Position numbers and translations under genes: made by a program. Under the pieces are notes generated by a model that saw only the letters and a list, made by a program, of their open reading frames with translations, was not told the DNA's origin and made no database searches. Positions 22,877 through 34,369 of a stretch of DNA of 64,000 nucleotides are shown here, piece after piece. The stretch is from positions 56,862 through 120,861 of the forward strand of contig VXCM01003379.1 in the NCBI GenBank assembly GCA_014773175.1, given 5' to 3'. Source of the stretch: Lucifuga dentata. Lineage: Eukaryota; Chordata; Actinopteri; Ophidiiformes; Bythitidae. The first letter of the stretch is position 1. Each line of letters starts with the position of its first letter.

Positions 22877-24045
22877 ACTTTGTCTAAATGTTATATCTGG
22901 AGCTGAGTTTTGTCATGGCAGGTTCCAAGGCAGATGGCCATTAAGGAAGTGGTTTGTTGACTATTTAAAAGCATTCCGCCATTAGCTAAGAAGGGGCCTG
23001 GACTTGAGTATCTCAAGGTCCTATAAGAAGCACTCTGCAGAGAGCAGACTCCCATGTGTCATTCTTGACAGATACCATCCTGACAGGAGGGGGGTGGCAA
23101 CAGGCTCGGTAAAGTCATTAAGTGGAGTGTGGGTACGAGGAGACATATCACAACAACTTACTAGAGATGATAGTGGTGTTGTGGGTCCTCAATTAACTTA
23201 CAATCAGTGTTGATGTTCTGGGAAAGTGAGATGACTAGGCTGTAATGGCCTATTGATGATATATAACAGCATAAACTGGAGTCATAATCTAGAGACTTGG
23301 TTCCCATATAGCACTTTATTTTCCTGGCCAACGTGATTTTCCCCTTTAGCCGGGAAGAAGTAGATCTATCCATCTCAAGTCAAAATACATCCATGATCAC
23401 ATTGGAGTGGACATGTTTTCACATATAGTATAGCCAAACAGCCTGCTTCTCACCTTTCTTTCTCTCAATGTGATCCCCAGACAGTTAAAAGTCAGACAGG
23501 AGCTGACAGTTGTGACCTGGACTAGAGAGATACATAGTGTCTGAGTTGTACCTTGAGTAAGTAGATCTGAGCACATTGCACCTACTTCACTAAATGTGAT
23601 TCTATTGCATGCAAGCCATGTAGAGTTAATGGTGATTTCATATGTCTAATATATAGGGCATAGTGGTAGGACTGTGGATGTACCTGTAAAGTATATTATG
23701 AACTCTGTTAATATAAATGGCTGACTATGTTTGTAGAACTCAGGTTACCCTCTATAACTACTATTTATGTGTATGTATGCCTGTCTCTGTGAATCTATCT
23801 GCCCTTGCCTTTTCTTTTGCTTTTCTTTTGTTTCACATTAAAAACCAATTAAACAATTGCCTGTCCCTTTTGGCACTTTGTTTTAATATAAATTATTCAT
23901 TTATCATTTCCCAGACTAAATTACATTTTCAAGCAAGCACCATTCCAACTTTGTTCACAGGAATTCTCTCAGAATATTTTAGCATGACATGTCGGGAGGT
24001 CTACACACATCCCTTCAAAGGATGAATAAAAATAATCCACTCTTT
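22877..24045. other. Non-coding DNA
   Basis: No gene or repeat recognised; short open frames only. Confidence 0.5.
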
Positions 24046-24540
24046 ATTCGGTAAAGCTTTTCCCTCCTCACTCTACTTTCTGTTCCCTTAGGGATCTCAA
24101 TATATTGGTTTAAACCCATAAAAATGTTGTTAATCCAATATACAACATGCCATAAATCTCTCAAAACCTCCCTCCATAATCCTAATCCCAGGTTGGGGAT
24201 TCATTTAATCCAGTGTAAAGATCTAATCCACTAGTCCCCAGGGCAGTGAAAGAGACAGAGCCATGAGATGTGTAATGATGGAAATCTCCATAATCTAACT
24301 TTATTTATTTTCTCATTTACTTGGGAGGTTGTGAGACTGCTTTTCTGTCACTCTGTGTATCCATCTCTCCTCCCCCTCTGTTTCTCTACCTCTTTTTACT
24401 CCAGCCCTGTAGGGAGTTTTCCATAGGGAAATATTCAGAGATGTAATTATGCAGTCTGCTTTTCATAATTTGAACGTTTACACTCCATGGCTGCATTTCC
24501 TCATCTCAATCAACAAACACAAATAAATCAATTAAGACAG
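24046..24540. promoter_or_regulatory. Candidate enhancer with TAATCC cluster
   Basis: This stretch lacks simple repeats and recognisable transposons. Five TAATCC hexamers, all on the plus strand, lie at 24131, 24177, 24183, 24206 and 24224, that is within 99 bases. TAATCC is the known core for K50 homeodomain factors (OTX, PITX, GSC, CRX). About 200 bases further come TGTAATTATGCAG and ATCAACAAACACAAATAAAT, the latter a forkhead-like run. Motif density is seen in the sequence; regulatory function is inference. The target gene is not visible in the window. Confidence 0.35.
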
Positions 24541-24724
24541 GATATCAACCATGTTTACTTTGCCACTTGGCAGCAAACTTTGCCGGGGTGGTGAGACTTC
24601 ATCTTTCTCTCTCTAACTTTACACAGACTTGAGTGTGTGCAAACCCACAACTGTGAAAACATGGTACATAATTCTGTGAAAAACAAACATGTACACACAG
24701 AAGCATACAGTACATAAATGCATA

Positions 24725-24725
<1 letters not shown>

Positions 24726-24782
<57 letters not shown>
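24726..24782. repeat. (AC)n microsatellite
   Basis: About 28 uninterrupted units. Confidence 0.95.
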
Positions 24783-24786
<4 letters not shown>

Positions 24787-25435
24787 AACAAAATCGCAAT
24801 TGTGTTACAACTAATTGCATCAGTTCCATCAAGACATTCTCAGAGAACCACAAACACAAATCAAATTAGCACTTCACATTGCTGTGTCCCCTGTCTCAGA
24901 TACTCCAATTAGGCCATGACTAAAGGGCTAAATTCATGCATGTACACACACGTGCATGCACACACAAAGTAGCTGCTCGAATAGGCTGGGGGTATCTGTA
25001 ATGCTGCAACTTTTTGAAGTTTTAGTTGATTTTTAGAGCTGCACTGTGATTAGATAAACTGTGTGTATGTGAGATAAGGGAGCAGAGAGTCAGAGATACA
25101 GAGAGGGGAAGAACGGGTGTGAAGGGCCCTGAGAATGCACTGATGGATTTTGTCATCAGATTCACACATTTCAGATTTGGCTCATTATGTGACTCCATCC
25201 CAGCAGACTTTTACTTGCCATTGCCTTGATGCATCTTCTAAACTTTTTCAGTCTGTTTTTGTTGACTGCATATATTCTTTGTCTATATTAGTGTTTCTAT
25301 GGTAGCTTATGCTGGTGGGTATGCTGGTTATGCTTTTATTAACACTGGTCTGAGTTAGAAATGAGAATGGAATGGATATATTTACCAAGCCATTTGTGCA
25401 TTGTCAGATGCATTCTGCACCAAGAGATGTGGGTG
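24783..25435. other. Non-coding DNA
   Basis: No feature recognised. Confidence 0.5.
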
Positions 25436-25438
25436 TTA

Positions 25439-26066
25439 GGCCCATTTCACATGATAAGCATTGAGCTTTGCCACTGAGTTTGGTATCCAGTGCTCTGCTT
25501 GTTCGTGAGCGGAGTCTGAGCAGCGCCGCTCAACCAAGCACTGACAGGAAGCGCTAGTTGCTAGTGACATGTTGACAGTTACCATGGGCAATCTTTGTAC
25601 ATTCTTGGTCCAAATTGGATTTCCAATTTGGATCAACCCCATTACCGACCAACCTACCTGATTTGACAAATTAGATCAAATCAGGTAGCGACATGAACAT
25701 CCCAACAAAGAAGGTTCTGGCTCTTCTTATTCGGAGAAGAAAAGTGAAAAAATGGTGAATGTTGAGTGACTGTTCTAAACTGCTCTACACAGGTTATGAG
25801 CATCTCTTCTGTAGCTGTGACACTTCAGCTTACATGACGTACAGCCATTCTCTGATTGGTTGCACATTGGAAAGGTCAGCGTCGGAAAGGCCAAAGTTGA
25901 ATTTGGTTGAACTTTGAGCACTGCGTCAAAACAGAGAATCTGAGCGCTGCACAGCACTCAAGCTGTGCGGCGCGATGACATTAGGAGTCAAAGCTCAGCT
26001 CCCAATACACAATAATGGAACACCCAGGTCAGCGCAACGCTCAATGCTTGTCATGTGAAACTGGCC
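25439..26066 (+). mobile_element. PIF/Harbinger-like non-autonomous element
   Basis: The left end GGCCCATTTCACATGATAAG and the right end on the minus strand, GGCCAGTTTCACATGACAAG, continue into CATTGAGC and TTGC; about 30 of 34 positions match. TTA stands outside both ends (25436-25438 and 26067-26069), fitting the 3-bp TWA target duplication of PIF/Harbinger. The interior is 628 bp, relatively CpG-rich (GCAGCGCCGCTC, GTGCGGCGCGATG), and holds a micro-ORF that looks like the start of a Harbinger nuclease (separate entry). A CTGATTGGTTG (inverted CCAAT) sits near 25853. The element is a deletion derivative that lacks the nuclease core. Confidence 0.75.
25693..25758 (+). pseudogene. Micro-ORF resembling HARBI1-type nuclease N-terminus
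   Basis: ATG at 25693 opens a 21-residue frame, MNIPTKKVLALLIRRRKVKK then W and a TGA stop. A short hydrophobic patch (VLALLI) directly followed by an arginine/lysine run and W is the layout at the start of many fish Harbinger transposases (LLL-RRR-RR-W). Everything after this point, including the DDE nuclease core, is missing. The frame lies centrally in the Harbinger-like element, which supports the reading. The match is short and could be chance. Confidence 0.4.
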
Positions 26067-26069
26067 TTA

Positions 26070-26465
26070 CTTGTCAAATAGGTGCACCCATCTGGAAGAG
26101 CAGTTTGCCTGTCATCTGAAGTGCTGTATTTAATTAAAATAGTTTTAGTTTATACACGCACTATATTGGAGATATCATATCAGAAGATTTTTAGGTTGTC
26201 GACTAATGAATTTATCTTTCCTCCAGTATTCTATGCTACAATACTGAAACATAAGGTCCACCCTGTCAGTGACACATTGTGCTAATTCAGTTTGACAGCC
26301 ATTACACTGTCACACAACCAGTGACAACAGATCATTATCATGTTTAGCATGTTATATATAACACTAAGCATCAGCCTGAGCAATGTGTCAGGTTGCTGTG
26401 GTGGGAAAATAATCACAGGAATGTATGGATTTGGAAACGTTTCAAAAAACCATGGATAAACATCT

Positions 26466-26519
<54 letters not shown>

Positions 26520-27276
26520 ATCACTTAAAATATGTGACTAAAGTTTCTAAAATGTTCTAAGTTTTCTTTAAAAGTAAAACATGAAATTTAACTATTAAGG
26601 AAAGAAACTGTCATGGAAAGACACAGACTAAAACTGTATTTTTTAAACCAAAATTTTTACATTATAAATGACTAATATCAAAGTTAAAAAAAAAAGTAAA
26701 AAAAAAAAGTGAATAAGTAAAAGTTAAAGAGAAAGCCACTGTCAAAATAACACTAGACCAAATAACATTAATAACAACATTTCCACATAACATTCATCAT
26801 GCTCTATTCTTGTGACAGTGTATTATTTTTCTGACCTTTAAATGTGCTTTGCCCATTCATTTGCTATTTTAGCACTGTGTGAACCCCACATGATGCAGAG
26901 GAAGGCAGTATGAAGTTGGATGTGATTGAGTTAGTGAAAAAACAATGCGTATTTCTGTGTAAATTAAGTCACTAACACCCTGAGGAAACCATTCATATAA
27001 TAATTTGGGATTCTATCAGCAAGACAAAACAAAACCTGTGGTGGAGAGGTACAGTTACAGGATAATGTTGAATATCACCAAACACTTTTAAACATTCGAA
27101 ACCTCACCAGAAATACACATTTAACACATTTATTCAGAATCATAGCTAGAGATGGTATGACAAAGGAGAATGCATCATATTTATGCTTTCTACTTTGAAA
27201 CAACTCAGGCTAGAGTTGAAGTCACTTTAGCTTGTCTCATTCACAGAGTAGCTTCTGTCTTTCCTGATACGTTAGG
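26070..27276. other. Non-coding DNA
   Basis: Apart from an (AG)n array, the stretch is AT-rich with no recognised gene. Confidence 0.5.
26469..26518. repeat. (AG)n microsatellite
   Basis: Twenty-five uninterrupted AG units. Confidence 0.95.
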
Positions 27277-27937
27277 CAGGGGTGTCCAACCAGCGAGACA
27301 TGAAGAGCCAAAAATAAAAGCATATTGCTCCAAAGAGCCACAAGATACATATTATATGTTTGCACATGCATGGACACAAACACAAGAAGCCTTTACACTA
27401 CCACACAGCAGGGCTCACTTTAAATAGCATATAACTGAGCCTCATGGCAGAGCAGCTTTCATATGAATCTTTCTGTTAACCTGCTTTCGACTTAGTGGGA
27501 CTTCTGGCACAGCTTGTTTTCTACAATCCTTTTCAAATCCAGCTTGTATTCAGTTGTGGCTTCCTGAAGCATTTCTTTCAGGTCAGTGTCAGAACAGAAC
27601 AATGTTTTGATTTCACATTTTTCAGGGTGGAAAATATGGATTCACAACATAAATTGACCCAAACATTGACAGCAGCCTCAGTGAAGCCTGCTTGACATTT
27701 GGATATTTCTCCATTGGTACAGTTTTCCAAAATTCCAGGGTTCCTTCCCTCAGAACAGATTTAAGTCTGTCATCCTCAAAAAGTTCAATCATCTCCATTT
27801 GAGATGCTGATGTGATTGAGAGCATGTGTGCAAATGAAACTGACATAGGTTTCATGATGTGGTCTAACTTCAACTTTTTAGAAACAGGGTGCTCTTGATG
27901 AATAATAGTGAAAACATCTGAAAGTCTGGGAAATGGT
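27277..27937 (-). mobile_element. hAT transposon 3-prime remnant
   Basis: CAGGGGTGTCCAACCAGCG at 27277 is a typical hAT terminus (CAGGGGTGTCCAA), followed inward by AAGAGCCAAAAATAAAAG. A broken transposase C-terminus follows on the minus strand. No matching right terminus or target duplication was found before 29 kb, so the element appears truncated. Confidence 0.7.
27492..27937 (-). pseudogene. hAT transposase C-terminus (GTF2IRD2/Charlie-like), frameshifted
   Basis: Reading the minus strand from 27937, one frame gives FPRLSDVFTIIHQEHPVSKK, then the segment MEMIELFEDDRLKSVLREG, then LEFWKTVPMEKYPNVKQASL, ending RLLSMFGSIYV. A shift of one base near 27645 moves the continuation into another frame, CESIFSTLKNVKSKHCSVL. 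A second shift near 27588 leads to DLKEMLQEATTEYKLDLKR and a stop at 27492-27494. The order FW-x-xVP...LLSMFGSTYVCESVFSTL...K-SKHRS...LTDTHLKELLR is the dimerisation region of hAT transposases related to vertebrate GTF2IRD2/ZBED5-type proteins. At least two frameshifts make it non-functional. It belongs to a different hAT lineage from the remnant at 20899-21494. Confidence 0.8.
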
Positions 27938-27995
27938 CATTAGCTACAGCTTAACTTAGCTTAGCTTTACATAACCCTATAAAGTCATTATTTGC

Positions 27996-28032
27996 ATATC
28001 CAACCATACATCTATGATGTATGGTTGGATAT
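27996..28032. repeat. Perfect 17-bp hairpin
   Basis: ATATCCAACCATACATC (27996-28012), loop TAT, then its exact reverse complement (28016-28032). Confidence 0.95.
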
Positions 28033-29206
28033 CGTAGATGCTAGGCAAAGGTCATGTCTGATTTCGATATTAAAGAAAAATCAAAAATCACAATCTGCTG
28101 TTGAAAAGCTAACAAAGAGATTTTCGCTGGTCCAGCACTTAACAGTGCAGATGCATCATAAAGTGGATAAATATTAACTTTATTGACTTCTCAAAAATAA
28201 ATAAATAAAGCTACTGCTGTTCGTTATAATTTTTGTCAAAAATTATTGGTATTTACATTAAATGGGCAATTTTCAGGGGAAATGTTCTTGTAAATAATAG
28301 CGCAGGTTTTGTATCTTAGGGCTTCTCTGGGTCTTGTTTATTATGTATATATGACGCATATTGAGAATCATTCCTCCTAAAACAAAATTATTGCCTTACA
28401 GTTTTATGGGAGACCACAGTGGCATTACCTTTTCAAGACTGTGTTTATGATTCCCTCCTTAGTAATACTTTGAGAAAGATCCAGAGGAATTGAAGCGATA
28501 GTTTGTTTAAAAAAAGGAGGATCCTAAGCAAAAGCAGATTTGGAAGCTTAATATTTTAAATGTTGAAATATAAAATCAGGTATACATACATACATACATG
28601 ACAAATAATGCTTTGTTGTATTTGTAAAAAAAACTCTGCAATAGTTGAATCTTAGGTAATAGTTTACTATGTGTAAATATACATATGGTGTGTGTGTGTG
28701 TGTGTGTGGGNGCATATGAAGGTGCCTATTTTCTTGAGTCTGCAAGGCTTTGACTTTTTCTCTTTTTTATCTGCACTAGACTGCTACTCTAAATTCATTA
28801 GACATAAATACATCATTCAGTGTGTCTTGATGTATTACACCAAGTACTAAAGTTCAATAGATACAGTAACCAGTGTGATTTCATGCTTAGGTACAGATTA
28901 AAACCAACAAAGAAAGAAAGAGAGAAAGATAGATTCATTTTTCCTCTGCCACTTCTAGTTTGTAATATGTACTGAATTAATTTCTTCTCTCTAAATCATC
29001 AAATCTCTTCACTCATCAAACCAAGGAAGATGAAGAGCCAGAAAAAACAGAGAGACAAAGGCAAAGGAATCCAGAACCTATTTAAAGACACAAGAACTGA
29101 TTTTGTGATGCTGAAGTGAGAAATGAGATGAGATGAGGAAGCATGGAAACAAGGCTACCTGCACTTAGAAGACAAGTCCAGGGGTGAGTCTGAATGTGCA
29201 CGTCCA

Positions 29207-29239
<33 letters not shown>

Positions 29240-29467
29240 ATGTGGACAAGTCTGCTTACTGTATGTATGACCATGCATTTTCTTGTGTGTCTGTATTTGT
29301 ACTGGAAAAACCTCCTGCTCAAGGTTTCCCAAACAGTTCATTGAAGGTTCCCGGTTGAGTCAGCCCAAGGATCCTTAGACACTGATATTCTGTATCATGA
29401 CCAACAGCTACTCTGAATGAAAATAACTTACTCTGTGTGTGTGTATGTGTGTATGTGTGTGTGCGTG
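28033..29467. other. Non-coding DNA with GT arrays
   Basis: GT arrays at 28687-28708 (followed by N at 28711) and 29209-29237; GT-rich again at 29433-29467. No gene recognised. Confidence 0.5.
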
Positions 29468-29676
29468 CAGAGAAGGGTAGAGTAGCCAGAAACTGTACTC
29501 AAGTAAAAACATTGTTACTTTATGATAACAGTGACAAGTATAAGAGTAGTCACCAAAATAATGACTTGAGTGAGAGTAAGAAAGCATGAATTAAAAAGAT
29601 TACTTGAGTAGTGAGTAACTTTGGTCAAGCTTATTCTTTTGAATAATCAACAAGCTATGAAGTGCTCCTTTGAGGC

Positions 29677-29713
29677 AAAAAAAAAAAAAAAAAAANAAAA
29701 AAAAAAAAAAAAA
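29677..29713. repeat. Poly-A broken by a gap
   Basis: Nineteen A, N (29696), seventeen A. Confidence 0.95.
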
Positions 29714-30387
29714 GCAAAGTAACCATATGTACCTTCTAATACAATCTAAATCCTATATAAAGAAACAGAGACAGAATAGACAGTAATAAATCAAACATTT
29801 ACCACATAACGAATCATGACAATTCTGGCCTGGCCTCAAGACAGTTAGCTAGGTTAGCTTCATGAATTTAGCCAGAATAGAACAGGAAAACTTGATTTAG
29901 CATTAGCAGCAGCAGCTAGTTAAGTAGCTAACGTTTCAGCTTACCGCCACGTTTCCTCAAGTTCCATGTTGATTCTTATAAGCTGAAATGTCCACATTTT
30001 TAGGTTGACAAAGATGCAACGCGTTATGTAGCTAGTGGGGGTGGGGGGTAGGTGGCCAGACGAAAATGCCAATGATCCCGAGGATGAATAATTCCTTAAC
30101 TGTCCGCTGTTTCTCTGCGCCACACTTTCTCTTTTTTAGAATCCATTTTTCGTCTAAGCGCCAAGAAAATTATGAAGGAAAAACATTTGTATTTGCTTAG
30201 TTGAAGTTCATTTTAATTAATATTATATTGTGCAGTGCAAAAGGCCGCTGGCCGGCCCACCTGTCAACTCTCACTGAGCCCAACACCATGTTAACCCATC
30301 GTTGTCATGGAGATGATGAGATGCTGAATGTGATTGGACCAAAGCAGAATAGACATTCTCACACAGACACAGACAGGGACAGTCGGT

Positions 30388-30423
30388 TTCACTTTCTCCG
30401 CTGCTTGCAGCGGAGAAAGTGAA
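30388..30423. repeat. Perfect 16-bp hairpin
   Basis: TTCACTTTCTCCGCTG, loop CTTG, then its exact reverse complement. It lies inside the 29468-30709 element and could form a stable stem. Confidence 0.95.
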
Positions 30424-30468
30424 GAATTTTGACTTGTGTCATGTCTCGCAGATAAGAAAAAAGTAATG

Positions 30469-30601
30469 CAAAGAGTGCGACCAAATGTAACAGAGTAAAA
30501 GTATATTTTTTTCTTCATAAATATACTCAAGTATNCAAAGAGTGCGACCAAATGTAACAGAGTAAAAGTATATTTTTTTCTTCATAAATATACTCAAGTA
30601 T
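30469..30601. other. Assembly join: exact 66-bp duplication around one N
   Basis: 30469-30534 equals 30536-30601 (starting CAAAGAGTGCGACC), separated only by N at 30535. This is an unmerged contig overlap and should not be read as a tandem repeat. Confidence 0.93.
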
Positions 30602-30742
30602 TAGTTAAAAATATCCTGCAATAAAATTACTCAGTAAAGTACAATTTTGTGAAAAAAATTACTTAAGTAAAGTAACGGAATAAATGGAAAGCATTACTAC
30701 CCACCTCTGTGTGTGTGTGTGTGTGTGTGTGCGTGCATGTGT

Positions 30743-32375
30743 GATTTAATGCAAATATATCAGTGAATGTATACAGTATGTAAACAACCAATGTGTGATG
30801 TCCTTAATATTGTGCTTTTGTTCCAAACTATTAAGATACCTACACACATTCACACAGAAACTCAAGCTAAGTCTTTCTTTCTCTGAATTTTACTCATTTG
30901 TCTCCATTGTTTTTGTTGTGAGGAACACAAAGGCTTTGCATTTAATAATTCATGCAACAGATTTGATATTGCCTGTACATCAACAGTGGGGAGTAGTTCT
31001 GTGTGAACCCTTGACTTACACCCATTTTTTTTTTTTTTTTNCTTTTTTTTTTTTTTTTTGCATCATTTTCTGCTCCCACAGCACCTGTTTGTACAGCAAC
31101 ACATATACACAGAGTTCCAGAGCCTTGAGGCATTCCAAGTGTTCTAGCAAGACCATTACGCTGGAGACCAATTACAACATCAGGATGTGTGACTTTTAAA
31201 GAATTACTATCACTATGTGCAGGGATGACAGAAGTTTTAGTTACACAGACATTGAGTGATTGTTTTTGCCTCGCAATGGAAAAGCAACAGTACACTGTTC
31301 ATAGGTGTAAAATGTCCTTTCATGACTGCCATTACCTGATTTTGTTGGAGAAGCACACCACCTTGTTTCTCTCAGTTTAGCTGTTACTCTCTGTCCTATT
31401 CCCTCCTTTCAGATGATGACAGGAGAAGTTAAATTTAATGCACCCTACCAACCACAGTTTCAGGGTCAGTTATTTTTATATTCCATTAACAGTCCCTCAT
31501 CTAGAACAAATGTAATCAGAGAATAGAATCTCACTTAAGTACTGAGAGGCACCAATCTCTCAGTGGTGCTGATGAAAATGGAGGGAGGCTAGCACTGGTG
31601 GGACAGGACAGCACTTTGAAGTGGAGCATTTGAAAAAAAAAAAAAGGTTCATGTGATTGATTTCACACAAACAGGTCTGGAAACTTCAAAAGGCTAAAGA
31701 AGGTTTTCCTTGGCTTTGAATTTTCCACTCACCCTCAAAAACCAAGGAGATAAGACCAAGTTCAGAGAAGGACATTACTACCGAATTTCCATATGGTTGG
31801 GTAACCTGTGGCATTTAGATCAGAACTCTAAACCACACAAACTATGTAAAAAAAAATTACAGAAATTTGAACATAATTAACTGATGTTTTTTTCTGGTCA
31901 CCTGGTGAATCAGACATGTTGAGCTAATCAGTTTACTGTGACCACACAACAGTTTAGGCAGAAACATCACGGTTTGGCACTGCTACCAAACAGGGACATA
32001 ACACTGTGGGTCAGTGCAGTTACCCCCTGCTGTGACACAGCAGTGGAAATGCAAATGATCACTGCAAGGCTTGACATAGCGAGGTTAACCCCTGTTGTAC
32101 CAGGCTTCAGCTATTCACTTAGCATTTACTAAGACTGAAAAGTGAAGGAAAAATGTAAGCTTTAGGAACATTTGTTGAACTACTGTAAGACACTGCATGC
32201 TGTGTATTGTTGATTGCATTACATGTGTAAAAGCAATAATCTTTTAATTCTAACCCTGCAGTCTTCTAAAAAAAAAAAAAAATCAAACGACTGAATTATA
32301 TAAAACACAGAATTACACACAATTGGAATATGTGCACTCATGAAACATGTGTGCACATAAACAATAAACATGCCA

Positions 32376-32413
<38 letters not shown>

Positions 32414-34166
32414 GATCCCTGGCAACAACATTGGCTGTGCTATGACTCATTTCTTTGAGCCATAGATTTTCCACTGTTAGGTCCAAAATTTCCAACTGCC
32501 ACAAACAACTTTCACTCTTGTGACAAGCTTGTCAATTAATCCAAGCAAAATACAGTCGAAGAAAAAGTGGCCCATAGCAACCCAGGCCCCTGAAAGCTTG
32601 GATTAGAACATAAACCCAGAGGTTTTACTATTCCTTCTGATGGATTCTTTGCCAGCTCCACAGCCTGCATGTTGACAGCTAATTATTTCATTAAACATCT
32701 ATCGATGGCCATGTTCGTTTGTCTTTCAGTGATTTTAACTGGTTTAAATCCCACTGACACAGAGACCTTTCTGTTTTCACACAGTATGAGTGCAAAGCAT
32801 TATCAGAATATATTGGTTTTGCTTGATGGGACTTTAGTTAAGGTTTAATCATTCATCTACCACTGATTTTTCTGAGGGCGTTTCTGTTTGTGTTTGCATG
32901 TGAGGGTGTGTGAGAGAGAATGAAGGGAAGGATTTGTAAAGGAAAAAGGAAAGCCTTTCATATGTCGCTGTCACACCATCTTTGACAAAACACAGCTACA
33001 ACCTGGGGTGCTCTAATACAAACTGTGTGCCATTCCTGTAAATGTTCTTGTAAAGGTCTCCTTTCCTGTAACACTTACAAGCTCATGTTATAGTGAGTGG
33101 TTGTCAGCGGTCAGTCTTCACTCTTGTTATGACAAAGACATAGCCCATTCCACTGCACTGTATGTGCCATACTGTGATCATTTACATTTTCACAATGGCC
33201 TAGAGCTGAGATCACAGTGCTGAGCCATGGTATTCTGGCTCTGCTGGGGACTGGGGCCAAATCATGAAGGTCTTTGCCATCGCCAAAGCCTTCAGCCATC
33301 ATGTGAAGAAACTTGAGAAAAAGTCTCCACAGCTTTCAGTTGTCTTATAGTTCTGCACTTTGTCTTTGTCTCTGTGGGTTGGAGTTCAGTTCCATTTCTC
33401 TTTTTTTTTCTTTCTTGTACTTTTTTCATTTATAACCAATACTTCCTCTCTGTCGATTCCTGTCTGTATCAAAATTGTATACTTTTTTAGTGGCAACAGA
33501 AAGTCTGCAATACTAAGCATGAAAACACACAGCACACACATTGAGTAATTCTCATTAATGCCAACCTAAACATTTATAATTTTTATTTCTAATGACAAAT
33601 TATGGTAATACTATTTTTTTTTTTTTTTTTTTTTTTTACATTTAAAGGACAAGTCAAGGCTTTTGCTTTCTCAAAAAAACACAAAGAAAAAAAATGGCAA
33701 TACATCACCCTGTTATAGTCTTTCACTCATGTTCTTCTCATCCAAAAATATATTTTGTCTGATAGTAAAAAAAAAAAAAAAAAAANAAAAAAAAAAAAAA
33801 AAAATAGTGGAGACAAAACAGTTGCTTATTAACTTCACTTTAATATGTCCACTATTTAGGCACAACATTCCCAAATATAAGCTGGGGATGATGGGAGCTG
33901 ATGAATGATTTGTGGATGTTATTGTGACTCTTTGGGTCGATCACAGGTAGATGCATATCTGAAGCCTTTGTATTGATTAGTATGGCATGTTTCATATAAA
34001 TTAAACTATATTTCCAACTTTGAGACATACTGTAAAGTGCAGTATCCTTGTCATACAGATCCAAGGTCAGTTTTCTGCTCAGTTGAATTACACATGAAAG
34101 AACTATTTTGCCATACCATTTCCTAATCTGTTCCCACTGGATATCCAAAAGGACTTGAAAAAATGC
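30743..34166. other. Non-coding DNA with poly-A/T gaps
   Basis: Poly-T with N at 31041 (31025-31059), (CA)n at 32377-32406, poly-T at 33614-33637, poly-A with N at 33786 (33767-33804). The open frames here (for example 33111-33302 minus, 33852-34148 minus) show no recognisable domain. TTTAAAGGACAAGTCAAG at 33644 resembles a TTAA-type transposon end without a visible partner. Confidence 0.5.
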
Positions 34167-34194
34167 AAAAAAAAAAAAAAAAAAAAAAAAAAAN

Positions 34195-34243
<49 letters not shown>

Positions 34244-34331
34244 GTTTGCTTTGATTGCCTTTCTCCCACTAGTCTTTTTGACTGCCCGTCACTGTCTCTG
34301 TCTCCCTGTGCTGCACGTTTCTTTACAAAAG

Positions 34332-34369
<38 letters not shown>
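34167..34369. repeat. Poly-A, gap, (CT)n and (GT)n
   Basis: Poly-A 34167-34193, N at 34194, (CT)n to 34242, unique spacer, (GT)n at 34334-34369. Confidence 0.95.

Larger units (their letters stand above)
29468..30709. mobile_element. Fish DNA transposon (CAGAGGTGGGTAG family)
   Basis: The left end CAGAGAAGGGTAGAGTAGCC continues into ACTGTACTCAAGTAAAAAC and repeated TTACTTGAGTA words. The right end on the minus strand is CAGAGGTGGGTAGTAATGC with ACTTTACTTAAGTAATTTTT. I know this pattern from many fish genomes, where the ends read CAGAGGTGGGTAGAGTAGCC. The flanking octamers are TGTGCGTG and TGTGTGTG, consistent with hAT-type insertion into a GT microsatellite that continues on both sides. The interior holds a poly-A gap (N at 29696), a second gap at 30535 with a duplicated flank, a CpG-containing segment near 29940-30120 and a perfect hairpin. 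No transposase is recognisable. Confidence 0.75.

Noticed and set aside
30469..30601. Tandem duplication of 66 bp
   Set aside because: Exact copies on either side of one N; an assembly overlap, as at 10425, 35624 and 60761.
33111..33302. 63-codon minus-strand frame as an exon
   Set aside because: No consistent splice sites and no recognised similarity.
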